Shown here: positions 16,924-25,080 of the stretch, piece after piece
Layout: the number at the start of each line of letters is the position of its first letter
Numbering within the stretch: position 1 is the stretch's first letter
Source: Saprospiraceae bacterium
GTDB lineage: Bacteria > Bacteroidota > Bacteroidia > Chitinophagales > Saprospiraceae
NCBI GenBank assembly: GCA_021738725.1
Contig: JAIPBE010000028.1
Coordinates: 1 to 43,695 of the forward strand
DNA length: 43,695 nt
Direction of reading: 5' to 3'
Notes under the pieces: generated by a model
Told to the model about the DNA's origin: nothing
Seen by the model: only the letters and a program-made list of their open reading frames with translations
Database searches by the model: none
Position numbers and translations under genes: made by a program

Positions 16924-19266
16924 ATGAATCCAGATCGATTTTACCAAACTCAAATCAGAATCTTTGCCATCATCAGTATGGCATCCCTGCTTTTTTTGGC
17001 ATGTAATCCAAAAGAGTCAGATCGAAGTGACAGGAAAAGAGGGATGAACGATGAGCTCCTTGGCAATCCAGTGGTCAAAGTAAAGCATTCTGATGAAAAA
17101 GGGATCGAGTTTTATATCATCACTCCCCAAATGAAGTTGATAGATGTAACGTCGACTTTCGGTGTTTTTCAACGCATCAATCCCTTGCATATTCATCAAA
17201 ATCTGCTTTTGGATGGGGATGAGTATTTTTCTCAACCTGAGATACCTGTAGTTACGGTCCATCTGGCATTGCCTTTTGATGCAAAACCAGGAAAGGTGGA
17301 TATCAGGGGACTGGGAGATGAAAGGTGGCAAAAAGGTGTGAGGCTGTATCCCGTTCAGAAGGAACAATACACATCTTCCGAGGAACCTGTAGAATTTCCT
17401 TTTGAATTTGATGAAAAGCTGTATTTATCAGGAGAACGGAATGTAAATAATGTCCTGAATTATCGCAAGGTCGGTGGCCAGAATGAAAATATCTATAAAC
17501 TGAGTATCCCTGCGATGTCGTATAGCCCGGCCAATCAGGTATTAAGCCGATTCGATACGCTGTTAGTGTCCATTCAATTTGGCATGGATAATCCCTGCTT
17601 TAAAAAGAAGTTTCCGGCAAAAGCGGGTGAGTTTACGGCAGACCTGGTAACGCTGCATTATCGACAGATGACCAGCTCACTGGTAGCTAGCATTATCAAT
17701 CCGGATGTTTTGAAAAATCCCTGTGAGTGGGTTTTCAAACCTTTGGTATTGGGTTGTGAGCTACTCATAATTACCGATCCGGATTTTCAGGATGCGGCGA
17801 GTGATTTGAGAGCCCATAAAAATGCCAGAGGAATCAGCACTCATGTTGTTAATACACAAAAGATATCGGATGATTTTGGTGATGGAAGTGGGAATGTCAC
17901 TGACGTGGAGGTCAAAGCGTGGATTGATGACTTCTACTCAAGAGCCTGGAATAAGCCCAAATGGTTGCTTATTTTAGGCGACGCCGAACATATCCCCCCG
18001 CATTATACAACCACCGTTTCAAATAATGCACATTGCGCGGGAGATCAGTTTTATGGTCAGTTGAGTAACATTGATATGGAGATACCCTGGTTTGGCATCG
18101 GTCGATTCCCGGTAGATGATCTGGTCACTGCTCAAAGTATAGTGAATCGGGTAAAAGCGTATGAGACAAACAGGCCTGGATATTTTAATGGATTTCATCA
18201 AGACCTGACATTTGCAGCACAATTTCAGGACGATGAACCTGATAGCACTGCAAACAGATGGTTCGCTGAGACTTCTGAAGATATTCGCAACTATTTACTC
18301 ACGCAACATATGGACGTTGAGCGTATTTACAGAATAAAAGATACAACTATTGTCCCCACTTATTGGAAGGATGGGACCGAGATTCCAGCGGACCTTCAAA
18401 AGCCAACCTTCGCCTGGGATGGCAGTACTTCTGACATAACAGAAGCAATTACGAGAGGGACCATTATCTTATATCATCGTGATCACGGTAGTAGAAGCGG
18501 ATGGGGTACGCCTTCCTTTAAATCTGGTGATCTAGGCAGTTTTACGATTAGTAATAATGAATATCCACTCGTTTTTAGTATTAACTGTGCAAGTGGTGTA
18601 TATGATAATGAAACAGTAAACTTGCCAGCGAATCTGGGGACTGAATCCGGAATGTCCGTAAATGTCGGCTCTTCATATTGGGCAGAGAAATTTTTAAGAC
18701 AAGAGCACGGCGCAATTGGGATTATTGGAGATACACGTAATAGTAGTACTGCTCGTAATAATGAAATGGCAAAAGGGCTCTTTGATGCCATGTGGCCGGA
18801 CTATCAAAGTTACGGAGGTGCTACGCCAATCAGAACGTTGGGCGATGTACTCAATCACGCAAAAGGATATGTGGATGCCGGTGGTGCGGGTGATGCTGCT
18901 GTTTTTAAGGAAAACACGATTTACAATCTCTTGGGAGATCCGAGTTTGTCTGTGAACCCCCACAGGATTTGGAAGCCAATTATTTTTACGCTGATCCCGG
19001 AGTTTTCAAAGAAGCTCATCAGGGTAGAATACAAATTGGAGATCCCTGAGTGTCCCAAATGTCCGCCGGTACCAGATTTTTTGAGGGAACCTCCATATCC
19101 TATCGTTGTGCTTCAAGATCCCAGATCAGGGGAGATCATTTCCAGGACGATGGGAAATCAAAAAGGAATCGTTGAAATTCCATTTAATGATTATAGAGGG
19201 ACGGCTCTCGTCAATATCAGTGGTGAAGGGGTTGAATTTCAATCAAAAAGGATTGATCTACGATAA
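16924..19266 (+). CDS. C25 (gingipain-family) cysteine peptidase, lipoprotein
   Basis: 780 residues. The signal peptide ends in a lipobox (SLLFLAC, C27), so the protein should be lipid-anchored, not freely secreted. A long N-terminal prodomain-like region (~30-270) precedes the C25 domain, which starts at LLIITDPDFQDAASDL and includes KWLLILGDAEHIPPHY. The catalytic dyad is intact: H521 in YHRDHGS and C555 in INCASGVYDNE. After the peptidase domain comes an Ig-like tail (~680-780, with FTLIPEFSKK and CPKCPPVPDF). No T9SS C-terminal sorting domain is visible, unusual for this family, whose members are normally exported by T9SS. Base composition is more AT-rich than in the rnf operon. It stands alone, convergent with the gene at 19285. 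Confidence 0.88.
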   Translation: MNPDRFYQTQIRIFAIISMASLLFLACNPKESDRSDRKRGMNDELLGNPVVKVKHSDEKGIEFYIITPQMKLIDVTSTFGVFQRINPLHIHQNLLLDGDEYFSQPEIPVVTVHLALPFDAKPGKVDIRGLGDERWQKGVRLYPVQKEQYTSSEEPVEFPFEFDEKLYLSGERNVNNVLNYRKVGGQNENIYKLSIPAMSYSPANQVLSRFDTLLVSIQFGMDNPCFKKKFPAKAGEFTADLVTLHYRQMTSSLVASIINPDVLKNPCEWVFKPLVLGCELLIITDPDFQDAASDLRAHKNARGISTHVVNTQKISDDFGDGSGNVTDVEVKAWIDDFYSRAWNKPKWLLILGDAEHIPPHYTTTVSNNAHCAGDQFYGQLSNIDMEIPWFGIGRFPVDDLVTAQSIVNRVKAYETNRPGYFNGFHQDLTFAAQFQDDEPDSTANRWFAETSEDIRNYLLTQHMDVERIYRIKDTTIVPTYWKDGTEIPADLQKPTFAWDGSTSDITEAITRGTIILYHRDHGSRSGWGTPSFKSGDLGSFTISNNEYPLVFSINCASGVYDNETVNLPANLGTESGMSVNVGSSYWAEKFLRQEHGAIGIIGDTRNSSTARNNEMAKGLFDAMWPDYQSYGGATPIRTLGDVLNHAKGYVDAGGAGDAAVFKENTIYNLLGDPSLSVNPHRIWKPIIFTLIPEFSKKLIRVEYKLEIPECPKCPPVPDFLREPPYPIVVLQDPRSGEIISRTMGNQKGIVEIPFNDYRGTALVNISGEGVEFQSKRIDLR

Positions 19267-19284
19267 TTCTGATGCTGATTTATT

Positions 19285-19716
19285 TTATTTCTTAGCGGGA
19301 ATCTGAAGTTCTTCTTTATGAAATAAAATAGTTTTGGTGTCCTCGTGGACTCCCCGAATAACAAATTGCATTTGGTAAACGCAATAGCAATCGCACACAT
19401 CACCTGTATTGGTATAATCCAAGGTGAGGGTGCGATTGCTCAATTCTAGTTGACCTTCAAATTTGGAGCAACAGTCTGATACGACACTTACATTGAAGGT
19501 GGCAGTGTCTCCTGATTGGACAAATTCCAGGATATGGTTTTTGTAAGCGTCATCATTTTCTTCATCATGACATTCAGAATAACTAAACCCAATAAGTTCA
19601 GGTGGAGGCTTTGCCTGCACGCACCCTTCGTTCACCCCAAGTATGTGAATAAATGCCCAAATGAGATAAGTTGGAAGTCTGGTTGAGAAAGAAGCTGATT
19701 CAATAATTGATTTCAT
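19285..19716 (-). CDS. Small Cys-rich secreted protein of unknown function
   Basis: 143 residues on the - strand, convergent with the C25 peptidase and ending only 18 bases from it. A hydrophobic N-terminal segment (~14-30, YLIWAFIHILGV) could serve as a signal peptide. The mature part has several cysteines: FSYSECHDE, SDCCSKFEG and DVCDCYCVYQM. Such paired cysteines suggest disulfides in an exported beta-rich protein. The pattern resembles small secreted Bacteroidota proteins, but I do not recognise a named family. A 64-codon frame directly upstream (19713-19907, -) overlaps its start by ATGA but has no recognisable content. Confidence 0.6.
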   Translation of the reverse strand: MKSIIESASFSTRLPTYLIWAFIHILGVNEGCVQAKPPPELIGFSYSECHDEENDDAYKNHILEFVQSGDTATFNVSVVSDCCSKFEGQLELSNRTLTLDYTNTGDVCDCYCVYQMQFVIRGVHEDTKTILFHKEELQIPAKK

Positions 19717-19966
19717 AACTTGTATTCTGGTAAAGGGTCTTCCTGGTTAAATCCCCAAAAAGTGAAAAATTTTGGGGTATTCAAAGAACCACAAGTGCCA
19801 TTTATAGTTTTAAAGGTTGTTTGTCTGGTTAGCTTAGATAGAGGATAGGAAGGTACGATTATGATCACTTTAGTATTCACTTTGAGTGGATATACATGTA
19901 TTTTCATCCTGCAGAGAATCTACCTTAGTAGTTGGTGTTTAATAATTCATCTATCATGGATGTTGG

Positions 19967-20050
19967 CCCCTTTACCTTTTACCCATTACTCATTGCCGGC
20001 CGATCAGAATACGGATCTCCACCAAAACATACCGTGCGAAAAGCCCCGAG
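19967..20050 (+). repeat. Dispersed noncoding repeat, copy F
   Basis: Cccctttaccttttacccat, then a ccggccgatcagaatacg core and a shortened gcgaaaag tail running into the palindrome at 20044. The block order is the same as in copy A. Confidence 0.85.
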
Positions 20051-20059
20051 GCCTCGGGG
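20044..20059. repeat. Perfect 16-bp palindrome, second copy
   Basis: CCCCGAGGCCTCGGGG, identical to 15835-15850, again following the gcgaa tail of a dispersed repeat. Confidence 0.9.
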
Positions 20060-20161
20060 TGATATCCTCCCTCCTCCGCTGAAGCTTCGGTGGGCAGCCA
20101 CCCCCAACCCCTCTCCGCTCGCGGAGAGAGGAGCACCTCCGTTCAGTAATTCGTTTGAATT

Positions 20162-20250
20162 CATCCCATTACCCATTACCGGCCGATCGTGATACGCCCC
20201 TCCAATTTACCAAACCTGGCGAATTGCGTAAAGCGAAAAGCGAATGGCGA
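20162..20250 (+). repeat. Dispersed noncoding repeat, copy G
   Basis: Cccattacccattaccggcc, then gatacgcccctcca, then aacctggcgaattgcg and iterated gcgaaaagcgaatgg. The 5' cctttacc block is missing from this copy. Confidence 0.85.
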
Positions 20251-20261
20251 AGACCCTCGAC

Positions 20262-20273
20262 TAGCACGTGCTA
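20262..20273. repeat. Perfect 12-bp palindrome
   Basis: TAGCACGTGCTA, between repeat copy G and the terC gene. Confidence 0.7.
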
Positions 20274-20361
20274 CTCTCTACCCTCCACAATCCACTCCCT
20301 ACCTTTCATCCTCTACACCCTCCGTCCGTTTTCGTAACATTGTGATCTAATCGAAAACCCT

Positions 20362-21183
20362 ATGCATAGTTTGATGATGTGGATGTCCATTCCGGACTTT
20401 TCATCCCCTGAGATCTGGATTTCCCTGCTTACCCTTACCTTCCTGGAAGTGGTACTGGGGATCGACAACATCATTTTTATCTCCATTGTCGCTGGCAAAC
20501 TACCGGAGAATGAACAGGCCAGAGCCCGGAATATGGGGTTGGGCCTGGCGTTAATCTTTCGCATCCTCCTGTTGTTGGGGATCACCTGGATCATTTCTCT
20601 GACCAATCCTCTGTTCACCATTCCCTCCTTCTATGAAGGGATGGATGCCATCGATATAAGCGTGAAAGATCTGATCCTCTTGCTGGGGGGCTTATTTCTG
20701 ATGGCTAAAAGCACGTCTGAGATCCACCACAAACTGGAAGGAGAGGGAACAGAAGAGAAAAAGATAAAGGTCAAGACCACCCTTAGCGCGATCCTCGTGC
20801 AGATCGTGCTGGTAGACCTGGTATTTTCCTTCGACTCCATTCTCACAGCCATCGGCCTGGTCAAAGAGGTCGTGATCATGATCATCGCCGTGACCATCTC
20901 CATCCTGATTATGATGGCCTATGCCGGACCGGTCAGCCGATTTATCAACAAGCACCCGACCTTGCAGATGCTGGCTCTGTCCTTTCTCATCCTGATCGGG
21001 GTGATGCTGGTCATGGAAGGTTTCCATCAACACGTCAGCAAGGGCTATATCTATTTCGCCATTGCCTTCTCCCTGATCGTCGAAACCCTGAACATGCGCC
21101 TTCGAAAACGCCAGTCTCCGGTGCAACTCCACGGCATTCAGGAAGAAGCGGCTCAATCTGAACACGAAACCCCTGAAAAATGA
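20362..21183 (+). CDS. TerC-family integral membrane protein
   Basis: 273 residues with about seven to eight membrane helices. The TerC signatures are present: FLEVVLGIDNIIFIS near the N-terminus and LVFSFDSILTAIGL in the middle, with the membrane Asp residues (GIDN, FDSI) implicated in metal transport. A charged loop (HHKLEGEGTEEKKIKVK) separates the halves. TerC/Alx proteins export manganese or support tellurite resistance and metalation of exported proteins; the substrate here is unknown. The ATG at 20362 is used; ATGs at 20374 and 20377 are alternatives. Its stop overlaps the doxX start (ATGA, 21180-21183). Confidence 0.88.
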   Translation: MHSLMMWMSIPDFSSPEIWISLLTLTFLEVVLGIDNIIFISIVAGKLPENEQARARNMGLGLALIFRILLLLGITWIISLTNPLFTIPSFYEGMDAIDISVKDLILLLGGLFLMAKSTSEIHHKLEGEGTEEKKIKVKTTLSAILVQIVLVDLVFSFDSILTAIGLVKEVVIMIIAVTISILIMMAYAGPVSRFINKHPTLQMLALSFLILIGVMLVMEGFHQHVSKGYIYFAIAFSLIVETLNMRLRKRQSPVQLHGIQEEAAQSEHETPEK

Positions 21184-21584
21184 ACCTATTTCTCGAAAAG
21201 TATAATGACCTCGCGCTCCTGTTTCTTCGACTGGTATTTGGTCTGGAGATGCTCGTCCAGCATGGATGGGGTAAAGGGGTCAAACTGTTCACCGGAGACC
21301 CATCCTCCTTTCCTGATCCACTGGGTGTAGGATCGGAGGCCTCCCTGGCGCTGACTGTGTTGGCGGAAGGGCTTTGTGCATTCCTGGTGACAATCGGACT
21401 CTTCACGCGTTGGGCTACGCTGCTCCTGATCATCACTATGGGTGTTGCGTTTCTGATCGTTCACATGGGTGATCCGTGGGCTGATCGCGAAATGGCATTG
21501 CTCTACCTCGCCGCCTTTGTGGCAATTGGGGTGTTCGGTCCAGGTCGATATTCCATCGATGATCAATGGCGGAACAGATCATGA
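21180..21584 (+). CDS. DoxX-family membrane protein
   Basis: 134 residues with four helices. N-terminal ALLFLRLVFGLEMLVQHGWGK is the usual DoxX opening (RLxxGxxxxxHGxxK). The middle helix pair contains ALTVLAEGLCAFLVTIGLFTR, where E and the GLFTR turn are conserved. DoxX proteins are small inner-membrane proteins of poorly defined role, sometimes linked to redox or detoxification. It overlaps terC at its start and apbE at its end by ATGA, so the three genes should be translated together. Confidence 0.85.
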   Translation: MNLFLEKYNDLALLFLRLVFGLEMLVQHGWGKGVKLFTGDPSSFPDPLGVGSEASLALTVLAEGLCAFLVTIGLFTRWATLLLIITMGVAFLIVHMGDPWADREMALLYLAAFVAIGVFGPGRYSIDDQWRNRS

Positions 21585-22636
21585 AAAGAAGAAGCTTCTA
21601 TCTCGCCATTCTGCTTGTCCTGGGCATCGTCCTGGTCGGATGCAAGAGAAGTGAAACGACCTCGCCGGCGGAGACCTATTTGAAGATCAAAGGAGAAACC
21701 ATGGGGACCTATTACCAGGTGACCTACCAGGATGCTCTCCAAAGGGATCTAAAGGCCGGTATCGACTCTCTTCTGATCGCATTGAATCAGGAGGTATCCA
21801 CCTATATCGAGACCTCTGTGATCTCCCGATTCAATCAATCCACCTCCGGACTGGAAGTCGACGATGCCGACCGCCATTTTGTGATCAATCTTCTTAAGAG
21901 CAGGGAAATCTATCGGTTGTCCGGCGGAGCATTTGATCCCACCGTCATGCCATTGGTCAACTACTGGGGGTTCGGCTATTCTGAAAAGCATCAAATCGAA
22001 ACGGTGGACAGTCAGGAGGTGGCTCACCTGCAATCCCTGGTCGATCTGTCGGCCATCACCGGCGTGGACACCCTGGGTCCGGGATTTCTGGCCAAACCCC
22101 GACCGGACATCCAATTGGATTTCTCCGCCCTGGCCAAAGGATATGGCGTCGATCTGGTGGGCCTCTACCTGCGCAGTCTGGGAGTCACCAACTTTCTGGT
22201 GGATATCGGCGGCGAAGCCCTGGCCTCAGGGGTCAGCCCCCGGGGAACAGCCTGGCGGATCGGCATTAATGTTCCGGCAGAAGAGGCAGCATTGAATGCC
22301 CTGTATACCAGCCTCGACGTATCCGACAAAGCATTGGCCACTTCCGGCAATTACCGCAACCTCTATGAAGTAGACGGGGTGAAGTACAGCCACACCATCA
22401 ATCCAAAGACCGGATATCCGGAACGGAGACGTCTGTTGAGCGCATCGATCATGGCCGCAGATTGTATGACAGCAGATGCATTGGCGACCACATGCATGGT
22501 GCTTGGGCTCGACAAAGCAAAGGAACTGATCGGAAGTTTGTCCGGGGTGGATGCCTATCTTATCTTTAGCGCGGAAGATGGCCGGATGACCGATTGGGCA
22601 TCACCGGGCATGTCTTCCTATTCACCTACCCGTTGA
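21581..22636 (+). CDS. apbE: FAD:protein FMN transferase ApbE (lipoprotein)
   Basis: ApbE moves FMN from FAD onto a Thr or Ser of target proteins in the periplasm. The ATG at 21581 overlaps the doxX stop and gives 351 residues; an ATG at 21566 adds five residues. The signal peptide ends in a lipobox (IVLVGCKR). Family motifs are complete: KGETMGTYYQVTY, SGGAFDPTVMPLVNYWGFG, DFSALAKGYGVD, VDIGGEALASG, SHTINPKTGYP and the Mg-binding AADCMTADALAT. Visible substrates in the window are RnfD (TGATPLS) and RnfG (TGATISS), encoded about 7-9 kb upstream in a different unit. Confidence 0.94.
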   Translation: MKRRSFYLAILLVLGIVLVGCKRSETTSPAETYLKIKGETMGTYYQVTYQDALQRDLKAGIDSLLIALNQEVSTYIETSVISRFNQSTSGLEVDDADRHFVINLLKSREIYRLSGGAFDPTVMPLVNYWGFGYSEKHQIETVDSQEVAHLQSLVDLSAITGVDTLGPGFLAKPRPDIQLDFSALAKGYGVDLVGLYLRSLGVTNFLVDIGGEALASGVSPRGTAWRIGINVPAEEAALNALYTSLDVSDKALATSGNYRNLYEVDGVKYSHTINPKTGYPERRRLLSASIMAADCMTADALATTCMVLGLDKAKELIGSLSGVDAYLIFSAEDGRMTDWASPGMSSYSPTR

Positions 22637-22658
22637 CGGGTGGCCGTCGGCCACAAAT

Positions 22659-23489
22659 ATGATCTGTATGCTCCCTATTCTGAAGAAGGACCTCGTATTT
22701 TTTGACCTGGAAGCCACGGGTCTGCATGTGATCCGCGACCGGATCGTCCAGATCGCCCTCATCAAATATTTCGCGGATGGCCGTGCGCCGGAAGAACGAT
22801 GTATGCTGGTCAACCCGGGCATCCCCATCTCGGAAGAGGCCATGCAAGTGCATGGGATCACCCCGGAAGATGTGCGCAACAAGCCGACCTTCGATCAGAT
22901 CGCCAAAGAAATCTTTGATTTCATCGGAGATGCAGACCTGGCCGGCTACAACTCCAACCGGTTTGACATCCCCTTTCTGATGGAAGAGTTTGATCGGGCA
23001 GGTCTTGATTTTCGGATCGACCACCGCCGATTGATCGATGTCCAGCGGATCTTCTATAAGATGGAGCCCCGGACCCTGAAAGCCGCTGTTAAATTCTATT
23101 GCAACCGGGAGTTTGAAGATGCCCACGACGCCCTGGAAGACGTGCGCGCTACCATCGATGTGCTCAGTGGGCAGATCGATATGTACCAAGGCGTGGACCT
23201 CAAGGATGGAGATGGAGAGGTGATCCCTGAGCCTATCCGCCCGGATGTGCAGCAGTTGCATGACTTTACCAATGACGCCCGGGTCCTGGATGCCACCCAG
23301 CGGTTGCGTTTCGATGAAAAGGGTCAGGTCGTGTTCAACTTCGGAAAATATACCGGACAGACTGTTAAGGAAGTGATCACCCGGGATCCCAATTACTATC
23401 AATGGATGATGACCAAGGATTTCTCGGTCCAGGTCAAGCGTATCCTTTACGATATACATGAGGGTCATGAGCCAAAGCAAACCACATAG
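22659..23489 (+). CDS. DEDDh 3'-5' exonuclease (DnaQ-like)
   Basis: 276 residues. The exonuclease core carries the acidic residues D16 and E18 (FFDLEATGLH), D103 (YNSNRFDIPFL), and H156 with D161 (AHDALEDVR), a complete DEDDh active site as in the DNA polymerase III epsilon family. The C-terminal ~75 residues (FGKYTGQTVKEVITRDPNYYQWMM) form a DUF3820-like domain often fused to such nucleases. A stand-alone proofreading or repair/RNA exonuclease is likely; the target cannot be told from sequence. Start ATG 22659, with ATG 22668 possible. The 3' end overlaps the next gene by 32 bases. Confidence 0.9.
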   Translation: MICMLPILKKDLVFFDLEATGLHVIRDRIVQIALIKYFADGRAPEERCMLVNPGIPISEEAMQVHGITPEDVRNKPTFDQIAKEIFDFIGDADLAGYNSNRFDIPFLMEEFDRAGLDFRIDHRRLIDVQRIFYKMEPRTLKAAVKFYCNREFEDAHDALEDVRATIDVLSGQIDMYQGVDLKDGDGEVIPEPIRPDVQQLHDFTNDARVLDATQRLRFDEKGQVVFNFGKYTGQTVKEVITRDPNYYQWMMTKDFSVQVKRILYDIHEGHEPKQTT

Positions 23490-24267
23490 GGTTTTCTTCC
23501 TGATCCTCGGTCTGGCCATCCTGTCCTGCAGCAAACCCGTCGATGGATGTCTGGACATACGGGCGACGAACTACAATGTTTCCGCGGATAACGATTGCTG
23601 TTGTACCTACCCGGTATTGAAACTCCTCATTTCGCATGTCGCAGACACACTTTTTCAATCACCGGATTCGATCTATACCAATCTTGCTGGCCAACCATAT
23701 CGAATGACGGGAGCCCGGTTCTTTCTCTCCGATTTCATTTTCTATGTACGTGATGTTGGGCCGGTAGAAGTGACAGACAGTCTGGTTCTGGTTCAGGATG
23801 ATGGATCTTCCATCCGGGTAAAAGATGACGTGGTGCAGATCCAGCGCAGCCTGACAACCTATACCGTCGGCAATGTGATCACCTCCGGATGGATCGACTC
23901 CTTCTCCTTCCAGATCGGGTTATTACCGGCGCTAGCCGCCGTCGTGCCGGCAGATGTCCCGGACGCACACCCGCTCCACACCCCCTTGTCCGGACTCTAC
24001 ACAGAAGGAATTGGTTTTCAAAGCCTGACCACTGATCTGATATCCCTGTCCACCGGGCCGGATACCCTGCAGTGGTCTACCTCTCTGACCAGGCGCATTA
24101 CGCTGTCATCTTCTGTGCTGGCCAAAACGGGATATAACATAGAGGTTCCCATGACCGTTGATTATCTGGATTGGATCAAAGACGAGGACCTTTCTATGCC
24201 CCAGGTGATTGATGTCACTGCATGGCTGGATCGTATCGCTTTATCTTTCCGCTATGGAAACCTTTAG
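23458..24267 (+). CDS. MbnP-like lipoprotein, divergent paralog 1
   Basis: 269 residues. A lipobox (LAILSC) is followed by a GCLDIRATNYNVSADNDC motif common in exported Bacteroidota proteins, then an MbnP-like domain beginning with LKLLISHV and GARFFLSDFIFYV. MbnP proteins are periplasmic copper-binding partners of a dihaem MbnH, which oxidises a Trp to kynurenine. In the region equivalent to the W-x-x-W of paralog 2, this protein reads HPLHTPLSGLYTEGIGFQ (~171-188) and has no Trp, so the modification site may be missing. Start ATG 23458 overlaps the exonuclease gene; ATG 23467 is an alternative. Confidence 0.72.
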   Translation: MRVMSQSKPHRVFFLILGLAILSCSKPVDGCLDIRATNYNVSADNDCCCTYPVLKLLISHVADTLFQSPDSIYTNLAGQPYRMTGARFFLSDFIFYVRDVGPVEVTDSLVLVQDDGSSIRVKDDVVQIQRSLTTYTVGNVITSGWIDSFSFQIGLLPALAAVVPADVPDAHPLHTPLSGLYTEGIGFQSLTTDLISLSTGPDTLQWSTSLTRRITLSSSVLAKTGYNIEVPMTVDYLDWIKDEDLSMPQVIDVTAWLDRIALSFRYGNL

Positions 24268-24309
24268 GGCTTTTCCAGCATTCATAGAATAGACAAAAAA
24301 TCACCATCC

Positions 24310-25080
24310 ATGAAAAATCTCTGGGTCCTTTGGGGGGCAATGACCATCCTCATGTTTGCAGGTTGTGACAAGAAGAATGATGGTCCACAGACCGGAAGCC
24401 TGGAGCTGACCTGTAAGGCCACTTTCGGAGCGGAAGATCTGGTGATCGGCAAGGCTTACGCCTATCCGGTGAACAACAGCGCCCTCAAATTCTACCTGGT
24501 GGATTATCTGATGTCCAATGTCCGTCTGATCAATAGTGATGGTGATACGGTCAAACTGAATGATGTCGATATAGTCGACTTCTCGACGGTCAATACCGAT
24601 CCGATCCAGGCTGCTGCAGGTATTACGTTCCGCTTCAATGATATTCCCGCAGGTGAATACGGAACCCTGATCGTCGGCATTGGCGTGGATACCCTGGTCA
24701 ACCGGACAAAGCCCCAGGATTATCCCAGTGGTCACCCGTTGTCGATCGGTGCCAATCGGTACTGGGATGCATGGAAAAGTTTCATTTTCACCAAAACGCA
24801 GGGATTGGCGGATATGGCTGGCAACGGTGTATTCAACCTGCCCTTTGCCTATCATACTGGCGGCGATGCGTTGTACAGGGAGGTGACTTTCCAGAAGACG
24901 ACAAGCATTGAGGGTGGAAAAACGGCGACAGCACGGATGGAGCTGGATGTCAGGGCCTTGTTGCAGCAGCAGGATGGCACATATTGGGATATTGAGGCGG
25001 AACCAAACGCACATACCCCTGGCCAGCCCGCCATGCTATTGATCATGGACAATTATCCGGATGCGCTCCAACTTTTCTAG
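24310..25080 (+). CDS. MbnP-family copper-binding lipoprotein, paralog 2
   Basis: 256 residues with a lipobox at MFAGC (C19). The MbnP domain reads SLELTCKATFGAEDLVIGK, then ALKFYLVDYLMSNVRLI and, after HPLSIGANR, the YWDAWKSF segment with W152 and W155 in the position where family members carry the modifiable Trp. It lies 42 bases after paralog 1 and overlaps the dihaem peroxidase gene by 20 bases, the standard MbnP-MbnH pairing. The product should be a periplasmic or outer-membrane lipoprotein handling copper. No methanobactin genes are nearby, as is usual for this pair outside methanotrophs. Confidence 0.82.
   Translation: MKNLWVLWGAMTILMFAGCDKKNDGPQTGSLELTCKATFGAEDLVIGKAYAYPVNNSALKFYLVDYLMSNVRLINSDGDTVKLNDVDIVDFSTVNTDPIQAAAGITFRFNDIPAGEYGTLIVGIGVDTLVNRTKPQDYPSGHPLSIGANRYWDAWKSFIFTKTQGLADMAGNGVFNLPFAYHTGGDALYREVTFQKTTSIEGGKTATARMELDVRALLQQQDGTYWDIEAEPNAHTPGQPAMLLIMDNYPDALQLF

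Larger units (their letters stand above)
19717..20361. other. Noncoding stretch with two dispersed repeat copies
   Basis: Nothing recognisable lies in 19717-19960 apart from a short unsupported - strand frame. Repeat copy F (19967-20050) and copy G (20162-20250) follow. Palindromes lie at 20044-20059 and 20262-20273. Position 20270 onward has C-rich words (ctaccctccacaatccactccctacc). The terC promoter should lie at about 20300-20360; no clear -7/-33 pair was found. Confidence 0.65.

Noticed and set aside
19713-19907. 64-codon - strand frame overlapping the start of the small secreted protein by ATGA
   Set aside because: No signal peptide, motif or composition typical of a gene; the overlap alone is weak evidence.
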